A stretch of DNA of 64,000 bases from Thiodiazotropha sp050305635. GTDB lineage: Bacteria > Pseudomonadota > Gammaproteobacteria > Chromatiales > Chromatiaceae. The notes beneath the pieces are model-generated. The model had not been told where the DNA came from. It made no database searches and saw only the letters and a list, made by a program, of their open reading frames with translations. The position numbers and the translations under genes were made by a program. Positions 63,934 through 64,000 of the stretch are shown here, in pieces. Location of the stretch: assembly GCA_050305635.1 (NCBI GenBank), contig JBNLFS010000096.1:1-64000 (forward strand), read 5' to 3'. Within the stretch, counting starts at the first letter, position 1. Each line of letters starts with the position of its first letter.

Positions 63934-64000
63934 TCATGGCCAATGGATCGGCTCCGGGCCTTCGAAGCTGAGCGTGCGGCTTAGTCGTCTCGCCAGATGA
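63934..64000 (-). CDS. lipB: Octanoyltransferase LipB, C-terminal end (runs off the window)
   Basis: The last 21 codons read HLARRLSRTLSFEGPEPIHW then P and TGA at 63936-63934. They align with the lipB tail next to lipA (HHLAQRLGYTLSFEDTEPPH) with one codon missing and several replacements. Most of lipB, with the active-site Cys and Lys, would lie outside the window, so it is not known whether this copy is intact or is itself a fragment. Confidence 0.55.
   Translation of the reverse strand, partial: HLARRLSRTLSFEGPEPIHWP

Noticed and set aside
1..64000. CRISPR arrays, rRNA, tRNA, complete insertion sequences, prophage or defence genes
   Set aside because: I looked in all gene-free regions and found no spaced direct repeats, cloverleaf sequence, transposase, integrase or phage-type gene.

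Overview
The window reads as chromosomal DNA of a GC-rich Gram-negative gammaproteobacterium. The reasons are gene content and gene order: rng-yhdP-nit-tldD-pmbA, lptD-surA-pdxA, zapA-6S RNA-fau beside ygfB-pepP-ubiH-ubiI, mlaFEDB, lgt-thyA, apaG-apaH, trxA-rho and lipA. LptD, Mla and a porin show a double membrane. The Ubi genes with Coq7 show ubiquinone respiration, with the oxygen-dependent hydroxylases of an aerobic or facultative cell. Several local arrangements (amgK beside lptD, split gcvPA/gcvPB, a lysine-rich histone-like protein) fit Pseudomonas/Chromatiales-type lineages, but I cannot name a genus.

Layout. 0-9.4 kb: RNase G, the giant AsmA-like YhdP, a nitrilase and the TldD/TldE protease pair, all on +. 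9.4-16.2 kb: a PAS-GGDEF-EAL protein and the lptD-surA-pdxA operon on -. 16.3-21.9 kb: a two-gene RND efflux operon and amgK. 22-24.3 kb: a strongly expressed-looking porin and rpiA. 24.6-28.4 kb: ilvA, a Lys/Ala-repeat DNA-binding protein, fau, 6S RNA, zapA and a ZapB-like coiled coil. 28.4-32.8 kb: ygfB-pepP-ubiH-ubiI. 32.9-37.6 kb: a tandem glycine riboswitch with terminator controlling gcvT-gcvH-gcvPA-gcvPB. 38-46.7 kb: a PfkB kinase, moeA, a small outer-membrane barrel, an XRE regulator, lgt-thyA-folA, apaG-apaH, an ankyrin protein and an unannotated-size single-span membrane protein. 46.7-51.4 kb: coq7, a GlcF-like iron-sulfur protein, a thioredoxin-fold 2Fe-2S ferredoxin and an Ig-like lipoprotein. 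51.6-56.1 kb: mlaFEDB (no mlaC), trxA, rho. 56.9-61 kb: murU, a GCS2-family ligase, an AstE-like metallohydrolase and YdcF. 61-64 kb: lipA, then a low-GC response regulator lying between two copies of the lipB 3' end.

Most genes are housekeeping. Envelope biogenesis dominates (LptD/SurA, YhdP, Mla, Lgt, AmgK/MurU recycling, porin, YdcF), with one-carbon metabolism (Gcv, ThyA, FolA, Fau) as a second theme.

The unusual material is in the spaces between genes. A 144-bp MITE-like palindromic element occurs as two inverted full copies and one end fragment, and the fragment supplies the stop codons of two convergent genes. A second ~35-bp motif flanks one full copy as inverted arms. CACGAAG-type palindromes occur at four places. 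A perfect 20-bp inverted repeat lies near 56.75 kb. The lipA-proximal end of lipB has been cut off from the rest of the gene by about 1.8 kb of foreign-looking DNA that carries a pseudo-HD-GYP response regulator, and a second lipB 3' end lies on the far side.
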